Origin: Arachidicoccus sp.
GTDB taxonomy: Bacteria; Bacteroidota; Bacteroidia; Chitinophagales; Chitinophagaceae
Reading direction: 5' to 3'
DNA: 64,000 bases
Assembly: GCA_028283605.1 (NCBI GenBank)
Contig: JAPWKH010000019.1
Coordinates: 25,527 to 89,526 of the forward strand
How positions within the stretch are numbered: position 1 is the first letter of the stretch; each line of letters begins with the position of its first letter. The position numbers were made by a program, and so were the translations under genes. The notes beneath the pieces are model-generated. The model saw only the letters and a program-made list of their open reading frames with translations. It was not told where the DNA came from and made no database searches. Below, in pieces: positions 35,264-44,275 of the stretch.

Positions 35264-36904
35264 TTATTCTGTATCAGGCTGATTATCCCAGCTTTTACAA
35301 TAATTATTACCCCATAATTTATAGCGTGCTATTTCGTTTTGCAGCCTTATTTTAAAATCATCATAATTTTTATTTTTTATTTGTGTCCAGCCAATTTCGG
35401 CAACGGCAGCCATGCGTGGAAAAATCATGTATTCTACTTTTGCCGGGTCAGCCATATATTCGGTCCACACATTCGCCTGAAGACCGGATATATATTTCGT
35501 TTCCTCTTTCGTCAATTTAGATGAGTAAGGATCGTATTCATATACGCGTTTAATCGGTAAGTAACCGCCAATAGTCAAAGAGTCTTCATTTTTTATTTGT
35601 GAATGATCCAAATACAGCCAGCCGCCCGGAGTCATGATTACGTTGTGATGTTGCTGTGCTGCAGCAATTCCACCCTCTTCCCCGCGCCAGCTCATGATGG
35701 TGGCGTTAGGCGCAAGGCCTCCTTCCAAAATCTCGTCCCAGCCTATAATTTGTCGGCCTTTGCCGTTGAGATATTTTTCTATTCTTTGTACAAAATAACT
35801 TTGCAGCCCTTCTTCATCTTTTAATCCGAGATTTTTTATTAATTGCTGGCAATAGTCCGATTTTTTCCAGTAATCTTTGGGCGCTTCATCGCCGCCTATA
35901 TGAATATATTTTGAAGGAAATAATTTTATTACCTCGTCCAAAACATTTTCTATAAATTTAAATGTATAATCCGTAGGCGCATATATATCCGGATAAACGC
36001 CCCAGCTTTGTTGAACCTGCTTACCGGTAGAATCTCCGCACCATTTTACACCGGATAGAATTTTTGTATCTTGATTGGGAAAACAGCTAAGTTGCGGATA
36101 GGCGGCAATAGCGGCGGAAGAATGCCCGGGCATTTCAATTTCAGGGATGATAGTAATATACCTGTCAGAGGCATATTTTACAACGTCTTTGATTTCGTCT
36201 TGTGTATAGAATCCGCCGGTTTTTTCGCAATCATTTCCTGTTCCGGGATGATGGCCTATAATAGTGCCGTTTCTCCATGCGCCTTTTTGTGTAAGAAGCG
36301 GATATTTTTTTATCTCAATTCGCCAGCCTTGATCTTCCGTCAGATGCCAGTGAAAAATATTGAACTTGTGCAACGCCAAATAATCAATATATTTTTTTAC
36401 AAAATCTACCGGCATAAAATGCCTTCCGCAATCCAGCATCATTCCTCTGTAAGCCAGCCTCGGCGCATCTTTTACGAATACGGTGGGAATTTGCAAAGTT
36501 GGAGAAACCGTTGTAGGAAGGAGCTGAATTAATGTTTGCATGCCGTAGAACAATCCTTCTTCATTACCGGAGGAAATAATTATTGAATCTTTTGATACAT
36601 TCAATGTGTAGCTGCCAAGAGTGTCTTTATTATTTTCATACCGGAATAAAATAAAATTATTATGAAAGCCGGCTTTGTTTCTATCCGGTGAAATATTGTA
36701 GAACCTGCTTAAATAATTGATAAAATAGACAGCCGTTTTGGTTCCTTTGCCCGGAACATTGGTTACAATTTTTGTTTTAGATGAGAGAATAAAATTTCCT
36801 TGTTTGGCCGTAACGCTTTCAGGTTCGGGAATAATTTGTACGCTTTGAGAAATTGCAAAACGAAAAAATAATGCAGAGATAATAAGGAGATAACACCTTT
36901 TCAT
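35264..36904 (-). CDS. Exported beta-N-acetylhexosaminidase (GH20)
   Basis: The 546-residue enzyme has a signal peptide (about 1-19), an N-terminal GH20b domain (about 20-145) and the GH20 barrel (about 150-510). 'LDCGRHFMPVDFVKKYID' opens the barrel, 'HWHLTEDQGWRIEI' is the conserved substrate region, and 'HIGGDEAPKDYW' holds the catalytic Asp-Glu pair of the substrate-assisted mechanism. 'NVWTEYMADP' supplies the conserved tryptophan and tyrosine. It releases terminal GlcNAc or GalNAc from chitin fragments or glycans in the periplasm. It is divergent from pdxA; no other chitin genes are adjacent. Confidence 0.93.
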   Translation of the reverse strand: MKRCYLLIISALFFRFAISQSVQIIPEPESVTAKQGNFILSSKTKIVTNVPGKGTKTAVYFINYLSRFYNISPDRNKAGFHNNFILFRYENNKDTLGSYTLNVSKDSIIISSGNEEGLFYGMQTLIQLLPTTVSPTLQIPTVFVKDAPRLAYRGMMLDCGRHFMPVDFVKKYIDYLALHKFNIFHWHLTEDQGWRIEIKKYPLLTQKGAWRNGTIIGHHPGTGNDCEKTGGFYTQDEIKDVVKYASDRYITIIPEIEMPGHSSAAIAAYPQLSCFPNQDTKILSGVKWCGDSTGKQVQQSWGVYPDIYAPTDYTFKFIENVLDEVIKLFPSKYIHIGGDEAPKDYWKKSDYCQQLIKNLGLKDEEGLQSYFVQRIEKYLNGKGRQIIGWDEILEGGLAPNATIMSWRGEEGGIAAAQQHHNVIMTPGGWLYLDHSQIKNEDSLTIGGYLPIKRVYEYDPYSSKLTKEETKYISGLQANVWTEYMADPAKVEYMIFPRMAAVAEIGWTQIKNKNYDDFKIRLQNEIARYKLWGNNYCKSWDNQPDTE

Positions 36905-37007
36905 TCATTGAAAGTTTAAAAGATGACAGAATGCTTAAAAGTAAAAAATAAGATTCAATTAAACTACTTTCACGGCAACGTTTACATAGAGAAACCTTTA
37001 AATGCCG

Positions 37008-37015
37008 TACTTTTG
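37008..37015 (+). promoter_or_regulatory. Candidate Bacteroidota -7 box for pdxA
   Basis: TACTTTTG matches TAnnTTTG and lies 32 bases before the pdxA ATG. A weak TTTA 23 bases upstream could act as the -33 element. Confidence 0.33.
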
Positions 37016-37047
37016 GAAAATAATTTTTTATAAGATTCAAATTATTC

Positions 37048-38139
37048 ATGAGTCAGGAAACAGAAAAGCCTATTATAGGTATCACTTGCGGCGATATAAA
37101 CGGGATTGGAATTGAGATAATCATCAAATCTTTAGCCGATAACCGTATATTGGATATTTGTACTCCAATTGTATATGCAAATACAAAAAGCATAAATTTT
37201 TACCGGAAAATATTAGATGAAAATTTTCAATTTTCAATTATTAAGGAAGATGGTAAAATTAATTTTAAACAACCGAACATTGTGAATTGCTGGGATGAGG
37301 ATATAAACATTACACCCGGAAAATTAAATGAAGACATAGGAAAATATGCATTCTTTTCCTTACAGGCTGCGGTTAAAGATTTAAAAGGCAATAAAATTGC
37401 AGGATTGGTAACGGCGCCCATTCATAAAAAAACAATTCAGTCAGACGAATTTACTTATAGCGGCCATACGCCTTATCTGCGCGACAACTTTCAAAAAGAC
37501 GATGTTGCCATGCTGATGATTGCAGAAAATATGCGCGTAGCGGTTTTGACGGAACATATTCCTGTTTCTGAAATTGCGCAGCATGTAACCAAAGAAGCAA
37601 TTGTTCGCAAACTTGAAATTATCAATGAATCTCTAAAGAAAGATTTTGATATTAATAAACCCAAAATTGCCGTATTAGGATTGAATCCGCATGCAGGCGA
37701 TGAAGGCTTGATTGGAAACGAAGAAATAACGATAATAAAACCAGCCATACAAGCGGCAAAACAAAAAAATATTTTAGCTTTCGGGCCATACAGCGCCGAC
37801 GGATTTTTTGCACATGCACAATATGAAAAATTTGATGCGGTATTGGCTATGTATCACGATCAGGGGTTAATTCCATTTAAATCGCTCGCAAATTCAGAAG
37901 GTGTAAATTATACAGCGGGCTTGCCCATTGTGCGTACAAGCCCGGATCACGGTACAGCTTTTGATATTGCCGGGAAAGGAATCGCCCATCACGAATCATT
38001 CATGGAAGCAATATTTAAATGCGTGGATATTTGGAGAACAAGGAAAGAGTACGATGAGGCACGTAAAAATCCTTTGCAGCGCAATAGCGCCAAAGTAATT
38101 GCTAACATGGAAGATGAAAAAGTAACAGAAGAAGAATAA
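37048..38139 (+). CDS. pdxA: 4-hydroxythreonine-4-phosphate dehydrogenase
   Basis: PdxA oxidises 4-phosphohydroxy-L-threonine in the DXP-dependent pyridoxal phosphate pathway. The 363-residue protein has 'GITCGDINGIGIEII' at the start, 'TAPIHKKTI' and 'SGHTPYLRD' (substrate and metal histidine), 'LGLNPHAGDEGLIGNEE', 'PYSADGFF', 'AMYHDQGLIPFK' (second metal histidine) and 'RTSPDHGTAFDIAGKG' (third). All family motifs are present in order. It is about 30 residues longer than the E. coli enzyme because of an insert near 65-95. An aldose epimerase gene follows after 18 bases. Confidence 0.95.
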   Translation: MSQETEKPIIGITCGDINGIGIEIIIKSLADNRILDICTPIVYANTKSINFYRKILDENFQFSIIKEDGKINFKQPNIVNCWDEDINITPGKLNEDIGKYAFFSLQAAVKDLKGNKIAGLVTAPIHKKTIQSDEFTYSGHTPYLRDNFQKDDVAMLMIAENMRVAVLTEHIPVSEIAQHVTKEAIVRKLEIINESLKKDFDINKPKIAVLGLNPHAGDEGLIGNEEITIIKPAIQAAKQKNILAFGPYSADGFFAHAQYEKFDAVLAMYHDQGLIPFKSLANSEGVNYTAGLPIVRTSPDHGTAFDIAGKGIAHHESFMEAIFKCVDIWRTRKEYDEARKNPLQRNSAKVIANMEDEKVTEEE

Positions 38140-38157
38140 TTTTTCAGAATTAATGAT

Positions 38158-39027
38158 ATGTACAAAATAGAAAACGATATACTGATAGTTGAGATTGCCG
38201 AAAAAGGCGCAGAGATTCAACGAATATTTAATAAAGAAACATTGCTGGAATACATCTGGAACGGCGATCCGGCATATTGGGCAAAACATTCGCCCGTATT
38301 ATTTCCGATTGTGGGTTCATTAAAAGGCGGCAAGTATACTTACGAAGGCAAAGAATATGCTTTGAGCAGGCATGGTTTTGCAAGAGACAAAATATTTGAA
38401 GCAGAAAACGAATCTCCTGAAAGTATTATCCTGAAACTGCAGGACACTGAAGATACATTCATTGCTTATCCTTTTCATTTCGAATTAAAAATCACATATA
38501 CATTAGAAAAAAATAAAGTGAATGTCCATTATGGCATCACAAACACCGGAAGCAATGATATGTTTTTTTCCATTGGCGCTCATCCTGCATTCCGCGTGCC
38601 GCTAACGGAAGGAGCTAAGTTTGAGGATTATCAGTTAACGTTTAATGAATTTGAAAATACAGCCCGCTATCCTTTGAATGATGAAGGGCTCTTAAAAGAA
38701 AAACCTGAAATATTTTTTCAGCACAGTAATGAATTAAGACTAAAGAAACCACTGTTTTATAAAGACGCTTTGGTTTTTAAAACATTGCAATCTTCCTCTA
38801 TCACTATTGAGAGCGACAGAACCCATCATGGAATAACGGTAGATTTTAAAGGTTTTCCTTATATGGGAATCTGGAGCGCTAAAGACGCCGACTTCGTATG
38901 TATCGAACCTTGGCTTGGAATTGCAGACAATGAAAATGCTTCCGGAAAATTAGAAGAAAAAGAGGGTATTATTTCTCTCGAACCTGATAAATATTTCGGA
39001 GCACAATGGAGCATGAGCTTTTTTTAG
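38158..39027 (+). CDS. Aldose 1-epimerase-family protein
   Basis: The 289-residue cytoplasmic protein has the galactose-mutarotase-like beta sandwich: 'AHPAFRVPL' with a catalytic histidine at about 142, 'ARYPLNDEGLL', and 'VCIEPWLGIADN' with the conserved glutamate near 260. The 'GSLKGGKYTYEGKEYALSRHGFARD' stretch carries the conserved HGF. The group is close to LacX and glucose-6-phosphate 1-epimerase-like proteins; the sugar is not known. It follows pdxA closely and probably shares its transcript. Confidence 0.88.
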   Translation: MYKIENDILIVEIAEKGAEIQRIFNKETLLEYIWNGDPAYWAKHSPVLFPIVGSLKGGKYTYEGKEYALSRHGFARDKIFEAENESPESIILKLQDTEDTFIAYPFHFELKITYTLEKNKVNVHYGITNTGSNDMFFSIGAHPAFRVPLTEGAKFEDYQLTFNEFENTARYPLNDEGLLKEKPEIFFQHSNELRLKKPLFYKDALVFKTLQSSSITIESDRTHHGITVDFKGFPYMGIWSAKDADFVCIEPWLGIADNENASGKLEEKEGIISLEPDKYFGAQWSMSFF

Positions 39028-39049
39028 ACAGCTCTTATTCAAAAATTAT

Positions 39050-39553
39050 CTAATATGCATTGAAAGCCTCAAAAAGGGCTTTCATTTTTTTAGCCTCTTC
39101 CGGAAAATCATCGATCACATTCGTTCTTTCGCTTGGATCATAGCTGATATTAAATAATTCTTCTGCAGCAGCTTGCGGACTGCCCGATGACGGATTAATA
39201 CCTGCCGGTACTTTTCTATATTTCCAGTTTTCATATCTTACGGCTTCCGGCTTTCCGTGATTAACGATATAAATAGGCCGGTACTGATATGTTTTCGGAT
39301 CGTCTTTTCCGGTAAGCAAAGATGCGCGCGACGGCGTACATGAAGGACTTGTAACAACATAGTTGGTTGCGCGTATGCCTACAGATGCTATTGAGTCAAG
39401 AAACGGTGTTCTAATGACCGGATTGCCATAACAGCTAATGTCTGAATAACCCATATCATCTGTCAATACAAAGATGATGTTGGGCTGTTGTTGGGAATAA
39501 GAAAACTGAAAAGAAAAGAAAATTCCCGAAAGAATAAAAAGCAGTTTTTTCAT
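39050..39553 (-). CDS. Sulfatase with an internal deletion (probably non-functional remnant)
   Basis: This 167-residue ORF joins the two ends of a type I sulfatase in frame. Residues 1-20 are a signal peptide. '[14 protein letters not shown]' carries the first metal-site aspartates and '[14 protein letters not shown]' contains the formylglycine motif CTPSR. Then, where about 300 residues of catalytic core should follow, the sequence passes directly to a normal C-terminal end: '[10 protein letters not shown]', '[11 protein letters not shown]', '[15 protein letters not shown]'. The join is at 'LLTGKDD', where Gly-Lys occurs in both flanks, so a short direct repeat could have mediated the loss. 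The missing core includes later metal ligands and the catalytic His/Lys, so activity is not expected. It ends the nadK run. Confidence 0.8.
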   Translation of the reverse strand: MKKLLFILSGIFFSFQFSYSQQQPNIIFVLTDDMGYSDISCYGNPVIRTPFLDSIASVGIRATNYVVTSPSCTPSRASLLTGKDDPKTYQYRPIYIVNHGKPEAVRYENWKYRKVPAGINPSSGSPQAAAEELFNISYDPSERTNVIDDFPEEAKKMKALFEAFNAY

Positions 39554-39563
39554 AAATCATTTA

Positions 39564-40037
39564 TTATTGTACCATGTTTACTTCTTTTTCATACTCGGCG
39601 TCTGTCAATAAATGCTTTCCGTCTGCTGCAGTAGTTGCCAGCTCATCGCAGCGATTATTATAAAAATTATCTGCATGACCTTTTACCCATTGAAAGCGTA
39701 TGGAAAAATCTTTTGAAACTTTAGCATAGCGAAGCCATAAATCTTTATTTTTCTTACCTCCTTTGAAATCGCTTTTTATCCAGTTATTCAGCCATTTTTT
39801 TTCAATGGAATTTATTACGTATTGGCTATCGGAATAAATTGTAACGGGAATATTTTTTCTGGTAAGAGATTCCAATGCAGTGATTACCGCTAATAATTCC
39901 ATGCGGTTATTCGTTGTAAGACGATAGCCTTGAGCAATTTCTTTGATGTGCTTGCCATATATCAATACAACACCGAAGCCTCCGGGGCCGGGATTTCCGC
40001 GTGAAGAACCATCGGTATAAATAATTAATTCAGACAT
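39564..40037 (-). CDS. rnhA: Ribonuclease HI
   Basis: RNase HI cuts the RNA strand of RNA-DNA hybrids, e.g. R-loops and primers. Starting at ATG 40037 the product has 157 residues; the longer frame to 40079 would overlap the DUF6089 gene further. The catalytic acidic set is complete: D in 'IYTDGSSRGNPGPGGFG', E in 'NRMELLAVI', D in 'TIYSDSQYVI', and D in 'NRCDELAT'. The 'WVKGHADNFYNN' loop carries the conserved histidine. It follows the DUF6089 gene and precedes the sulfatase remnant. Confidence 0.95.
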   Translation of the reverse strand: MSELIIYTDGSSRGNPGPGGFGVVLIYGKHIKEIAQGYRLTTNNRMELLAVITALESLTRKNIPVTIYSDSQYVINSIEKKWLNNWIKSDFKGGKKNKDLWLRYAKVSKDFSIRFQWVKGHADNFYNNRCDELATTAADGKHLLTDAEYEKEVNMVQ

Positions 40038-40060
40038 ATATTTTGCATAAAAAATATTAT

Positions 40061-40918
40061 TTAAAAAACTCCCGGACAATTACAATTACTGAAGTTATAT
40101 GATATTCCTATTTGCATCATCATATAACTGTCTTTCACTAAACTTGCACCGCGCTGCAAGCCTTTTATACTTAATGATTGATTGGCGCTTCTGTCCTGCA
40201 ACTGCAATGCTTCTGACGCTTTCTGGGAAGAACCTTTATAGTTCGAAACATCGAAAGCTTCTTTGCCTGCATACGTACTGCTTACATCATCCAGATAATC
40301 CGTTGTGGTAAACCTGTAGCCGATTTCTGCGAATATGTTTATTTTTTGACTGATTGCTTGCCTTACACCAACAGATACAGGAAACACAAATGCAAACGGC
40401 CCATACTTTTTGCCGTCGTGCGAGGAGGAACTGTTTTGCCCTTCGGTTCCCAATGGCCGGAGATTAATTTTTTTTCCGTCTAAAAATGTGTAAGGATTTG
40501 TGTAAACGGCGCCAACGCCGAGAGAAACATACGGTGTAAAATTGTGCCCGGAAAATCCCGGAGCATAGCTGAAAAAATTAAAACTTCCCGCAAGTGTCAA
40601 TTCCAGAAGATTATTTGAAAAATTGAGATTACGCGTTTTATAAACCGGATTTTTATCATTTGCATCATCAGCATGTAAATGGATATAATTTGCCGCTAAT
40701 TTTACGCCGATATAATTACTGAAATACCGTTGATAATATGCGCTTGCAGAATAACTCAGCGGCGTAATTTTCCCGGTAGGATTGAGGTCGCCAAAATAAG
40801 AAGACGAGCCAAGACCGATGCCGACTTCGCTGATCGCCTGATAGCTTTGGTATTGGGCTTCGCAAAAATCACAGACAACAACAAGCATTATAAAAAACAA
40901 TATTATTTTTCTGAACAT
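40061..40918 (-). CDS. DUF6089-type outer-membrane beta-barrel protein
   Basis: The 285-residue protein has a signal peptide (about 1-21, cleavage near 'CEAQ') followed by alternating strands with aromatic ends, e.g. 'SASAYYQRYFSNYIGVKLAANY', 'FTPYVSLGVGAVYTNPY' and 'INIFAEIGYRFTTTDYLDD'. The last strand ends in a short 'NCPGVF' tail. This outline fits the small 8-strand DUF6089 barrels found in Bacteroidota, often beside nadK. The function is unknown. It lies four bases after nadK, so the two are surely co-transcribed. Confidence 0.78.
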   Translation of the reverse strand: MFRKIILFFIMLVVVCDFCEAQYQSYQAISEVGIGLGSSSYFGDLNPTGKITPLSYSASAYYQRYFSNYIGVKLAANYIHLHADDANDKNPVYKTRNLNFSNNLLELTLAGSFNFFSYAPGFSGHNFTPYVSLGVGAVYTNPYTFLDGKKINLRPLGTEGQNSSSSHDGKKYGPFAFVFPVSVGVRQAISQKINIFAEIGYRFTTTDYLDDVSSTYAGKEAFDVSNYKGSSQKASEALQLQDRSANQSLSIKGLQRGASLVKDSYMMMQIGISYNFSNCNCPGVF

Positions 40919-40922
40919 ACTT

Positions 40923-41801
40923 TTAGTTTCTTTTATCTATGCCCCAGCCGAGTTTATTGCGCAAGGTGGAAAGAAAGGTGTTTTCTTTAAAACGAATCAA
41001 TTTAATTTTAAAATTTTCCTTTCGGATTGCGAGTTGTGTATTTTTATGAACAATTTCGCGGCGGGAATCCAGCGTGCATAAGAAGTTATCGGACCGGCTT
41101 TCTATCTCAAAAGAAAGAACATTATCGTCCTGAATAATTATAGGCCGTGTGTTTAAGTGATGCGGTGCAATAGGCGTTAACACAAAACTTGCCGCGTCCG
41201 GAAATAAAATTGGCCCGTCGCAACTCATATTATAACCTGTGGAGCCTGTGGGCGTGGAAACAATTAATCCGTCAGAAAAATAAGAATTGATATATTCTCC
41301 ATTTAAAAAAGTATGCACACGAATCATCGGATCAATATCGCGCTTGCATATCGTGAAATCATTTAATGCAAAAGGGGCATCGTCAAACAAAGGAATGTTG
41401 GCTTCCAAGTGCAATAGTGATCTTTTATCTATAATATAATTTCTGTTTACCAAATCTTCAATGGCGGATGAAAAGTTTTCTCTGCTTGTGCCTGTTAAAA
41501 AACCTAACCGTCCAAAATTTACACCGAGTATAGGTATGTTGTTTTTCTTTACGAAAGTAATAGTATCCAGTATAGTGCCGTCGCCGCCGAGGCTTAATAA
41601 AAATTCCGTATCGCCGGTTAATTCTTCCGCCGTATGAAACGGTTGAATGTTTGGAAACTGTGCAGATATTTCCGGATATTGCAGAAAAAATGTATGGAAT
41701 AAAAAAACCTGAACGCGGGTTTTGCGTAATTCTTCCAATAAAGAAAATACATCTTTTTTATATTCGTCCGGCAATATTCGTCCGTAAATAGCTATTTGCA
41801 T
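40923..41801 (-). CDS. nadK: NAD kinase
   Basis: NadK phosphorylates NAD to NADP. The 292-residue protein has the GGDG motif in 'LLSLGGDGTILDT', 'GVNFGRLGFLT' and 'SDGLIVSTPTGSTGYNMSCDGPI' (substrate loop), and 'LTPIAPHHLNTRPIII', all standard for bacterial NADKs. It heads a leftward run: DUF6089 barrel, rnhA, sulfatase remnant. It follows the DUF3078 gene by 48 bases, also on the same strand. Confidence 0.96.
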   Translation of the reverse strand: MQIAIYGRILPDEYKKDVFSLLEELRKTRVQVFLFHTFFLQYPEISAQFPNIQPFHTAEELTGDTEFLLSLGGDGTILDTITFVKKNNIPILGVNFGRLGFLTGTSRENFSSAIEDLVNRNYIIDKRSLLHLEANIPLFDDAPFALNDFTICKRDIDPMIRVHTFLNGEYINSYFSDGLIVSTPTGSTGYNMSCDGPILFPDAASFVLTPIAPHHLNTRPIIIQDDNVLSFEIESRSDNFLCTLDSRREIVHKNTQLAIRKENFKIKLIRFKENTFLSTLRNKLGWGIDKRN

Positions 41802-41849
41802 GTAATGAATTTAAGAAAATATTTCTTTACAAAAATACTATAACGCTTT

Positions 41850-42830
41850 TTACATGCTTATTCTTGTGTAGCCTGTTTTAAAAGGCATAGAAACACCAAT
41901 CCCTATTTGACTTTGCACTTGTAAACCTGCACTATTTAGGTTTCGCCCAAAAAGTTTTACATCGTCGTCGTAAATCAAATTGAGGCTGTATGTTGCCGAC
42001 ATGATTTTATTTATCTTAAAGGTCAGATAATTGCTCATATCCAAATCAACATCCTGCGGATTGTGGTTGTATTGTGAGAAAAGTATGAGGTTTGCTTTAT
42101 AATTTACATTCTTCATTATGTCTTTCTGATAATTGACAGACGCGAAAGCACCGGGCGCAATTTGATAACGATGCCCTTCAATGCCATACAAATCTTCTAA
42201 CGCCAGCTTGGAGTTCAATACCAAAGTAGATCTTGCCGTTAATGGCGAAAAGAATGCGGAAAGAGATTTATCGGGCTGATAATCCAATCCAAAAGAAGTA
42301 ACGCCATACGCAGGAGCCATGAAAGAGGAGATGAGCTTTGAGCTGTCTTTGCTGTAATATTGCCTTCCGTCAAAAAGCTGTGAGCGGCCGTTGATTAAAA
42401 ATGTAAGCAATAATTTTCCTGAAGTATCTATTTTATAGCCATATTTTGTGGTAATGTTTAAGCGGTCGTCGTTCTTTCTGCTTCCTGTGGAGGTAGAGCC
42501 CATATATCCGAAATTCCAATCCAGATTAGTATCCCAAGTATGTTTACCTTTTTGATAATATAAAAATGCGTTGATATAGCTGGCCATCGTCATCGAAAAA
42601 TTATCTCCGCCGGCCGACCAGTTTTTCTGTGAAGTTTGCGCCAGATTTAAATTTATAAGGCCTCCTCTTTTCCATCTCCATTTAATAGTGTCTTTGGCCG
42701 ATTTTTGTACCACTACAAATATTTCCGAAGGCAATGAGCGTACGGGAATATCTTCTTGTGCGTAACTGTTTTTGAAAGATAGCACAAAAAGAAAAATAAC
42801 TAAATATGTAATTATTTGTGATGGTCTCAT
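41850..42830 (-). CDS. DUF3078 outer-membrane protein
   Basis: The 326-residue protein has a signal peptide (about 1-24) and a domain beginning 'WRWKRGGLINLNLAQTSQKNWSAGGDN', the hallmark of the DUF3078 family. The rest is beta strands with aromatic girdles ('HTWDTNLDWNFGYM', 'FGLDYQPDKSLSAFFSPL'), consistent with an outer-membrane barrel. DUF3078 proteins are mostly limited to Bacteroidota and have no assigned role. It is 48 bases upstream of nadK on the same strand and divergent from the glycosyltransferase gene. Confidence 0.82.
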   Translation of the reverse strand: MRPSQIITYLVIFLFVLSFKNSYAQEDIPVRSLPSEIFVVVQKSAKDTIKWRWKRGGLINLNLAQTSQKNWSAGGDNFSMTMASYINAFLYYQKGKHTWDTNLDWNFGYMGSTSTGSRKNDDRLNITTKYGYKIDTSGKLLLTFLINGRSQLFDGRQYYSKDSSKLISSFMAPAYGVTSFGLDYQPDKSLSAFFSPLTARSTLVLNSKLALEDLYGIEGHRYQIAPGAFASVNYQKDIMKNVNYKANLILFSQYNHNPQDVDLDMSNYLTFKINKIMSATYSLNLIYDDDVKLFGRNLNSAGLQVQSQIGIGVSMPFKTGYTRISM

Positions 42831-43016
42831 TACGATATTAAAACCGGCATATATTTTCCGGATTTGGTTATCGTTTAAAGTTTAAATTTTTCCGTTAGTG
42901 TTTTAAGCGTTCATTCTTTTCTTCTCTTATTCAAAAGAAATGCTCTTACCTTTTCGGTTAAATCCAAACAAAGATAATTTTAGAAACGCTAAAATTTTAA
43001 TAATTATAAAGCATAA

Positions 43017-43050
43017 TTTGTGCATGTGAATTTATTGAATAATACTTTTG
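43017..43050 (+). promoter_or_regulatory. Candidate Bacteroidota promoter for the GT2 glycosyltransferase gene
   Basis: TTTG (43017-43020) and TACTTTTG (43043-43050) form a -33/-7 pair with a 22-base gap. A second TACTTTTG lies at 43082-43089, closer to the ATG at 43138. Both are in the 307-base divergent region 42831-43137, which holds no other recognisable feature. Confidence 0.33.
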
Positions 43051-43137
43051 ATGATATTCACATTTTTTAGGTTATGACTATTACTTTTGTTCCAAGGGTT
43101 CGTATTTACCATAATAAACCAACATTATTTATTTAAG

Positions 43138-44265
43138 ATGAACATGCCGCCGCTGTCTTTGGGACTGATTCTTTTTACTGTATTTTGCCTGATTATATTT
43201 ATCCAGCTGTGTTATTATTTATTTGTTTTCAGAAGGCTTGCCGTTTATAAGCCCAAACCGAAAAACAATTCACAAGAATATCCGGTATCTGTAATTATCT
43301 GCGGAAAAAACGAAGCGGAAAATATTGCAACGCATTTGCCGGCAGTTTTGGTGCAGGATTATAAAACCACGCACGAAATAATTCTAGTGGATGATAATTC
43401 TACCGACGAAACAAAATATCTTTTGGAAGAATTCGGAAAACATTTTAAGGTATTGCGGACTTTATTGCTTACGCAAGATGCTTTGGGTATTCCGGGCAAA
43501 AAATTTCCTTTGTCAATGGGAATTAAATCCGCAAAATATGAAACACTTTTGCTGACGGACGCTGATTGCTTCCCCGCCTCCGAACGCTGGATACAATTAA
43601 TGCAGGACGGGTATGCCGAAGGGAAAAGCATCGTTCTTGGATATGGCGCTTATGCAAAAAAACCCGGCACATTAAACAAGTTGATCCGCTTTGAAACTTT
43701 TCATACAGCGTTGCAATACCTGAGTTTCGCTTTGGCAAAAATGCCTTACATGGGCGTAGGGAGAAATCTTTCTTACCGCAGGGAAATGTTCATCAAACAT
43801 AAAGGTTTTGCATCTATCAATCACATTCCCGGCGGTGATGATGATTTGTTTATTATAAAAATTGCAAACAAAACAAATACCGCAATTGTAATTGATAAAG
43901 ATGCCCATACCATCAGTGAACCGAAAACCACGTGGCGAGATTGGATGAAACAAAAACGCCGCCATTACAGCACCGCGCAATATTATCCTGCAAAGTTCAA
44001 ATGGTTGCTGGGCTTATATTCTTTCTCGCATTTTTTAGTGTACCCTTTGCTGGCAATTACCATTATTTTTTTTAATTGGTGGATGGCTTTATCTGTTTAT
44101 TTTATCCGTTTGATTGTATTGGCAATTATTTGGAAAAAAGCCATGAATAAACTGAATGAAGATGATCTGTGGTCGCGATTTTTATTGTTTGATATTTGGA
44201 TGTTCTTGTATTATTTCATCATGGCGCCAAATCTTTTTCGCAAAGCAGATAAGAAGTGGAAATAA
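43138..44265 (+). CDS. Membrane-anchored family 2 glycosyltransferase
   Basis: From ATG 43138 the protein has 375 residues. There is one N-terminal membrane helix (about 8-30) and three C-terminal hydrophobic segments (about 295-360) around a cytoplasmic GT-A domain. 'VSVIICGKNEAENI' opens the fold, 'ILVDDNSTDET' and 'LLLTDADCFP' give the nucleotide-sugar and metal aspartates, 'GGDDDLF' is the acceptor/base region, and 'WMKQKRRHYST' is the QxxRW-like motif of processive GT2 enzymes. It could build a polysaccharide or glycolipid; the product is unknown. It is alone in orientation, with a Crp-type gene following 10 bases later. Confidence 0.88.
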   Translation: MNMPPLSLGLILFTVFCLIIFIQLCYYLFVFRRLAVYKPKPKNNSQEYPVSVIICGKNEAENIATHLPAVLVQDYKTTHEIILVDDNSTDETKYLLEEFGKHFKVLRTLLLTQDALGIPGKKFPLSMGIKSAKYETLLLTDADCFPASERWIQLMQDGYAEGKSIVLGYGAYAKKPGTLNKLIRFETFHTALQYLSFALAKMPYMGVGRNLSYRREMFIKHKGFASINHIPGGDDDLFIIKIANKTNTAIVIDKDAHTISEPKTTWRDWMKQKRRHYSTAQYYPAKFKWLLGLYSFSHFLVYPLLAITIIFFNWWMALSVYFIRLIVLAIIWKKAMNKLNEDDLWSRFLLFDIWMFLYYFIMAPNLFRKADKKWK

Positions 44266-44275
44266 TGTTTTTATT

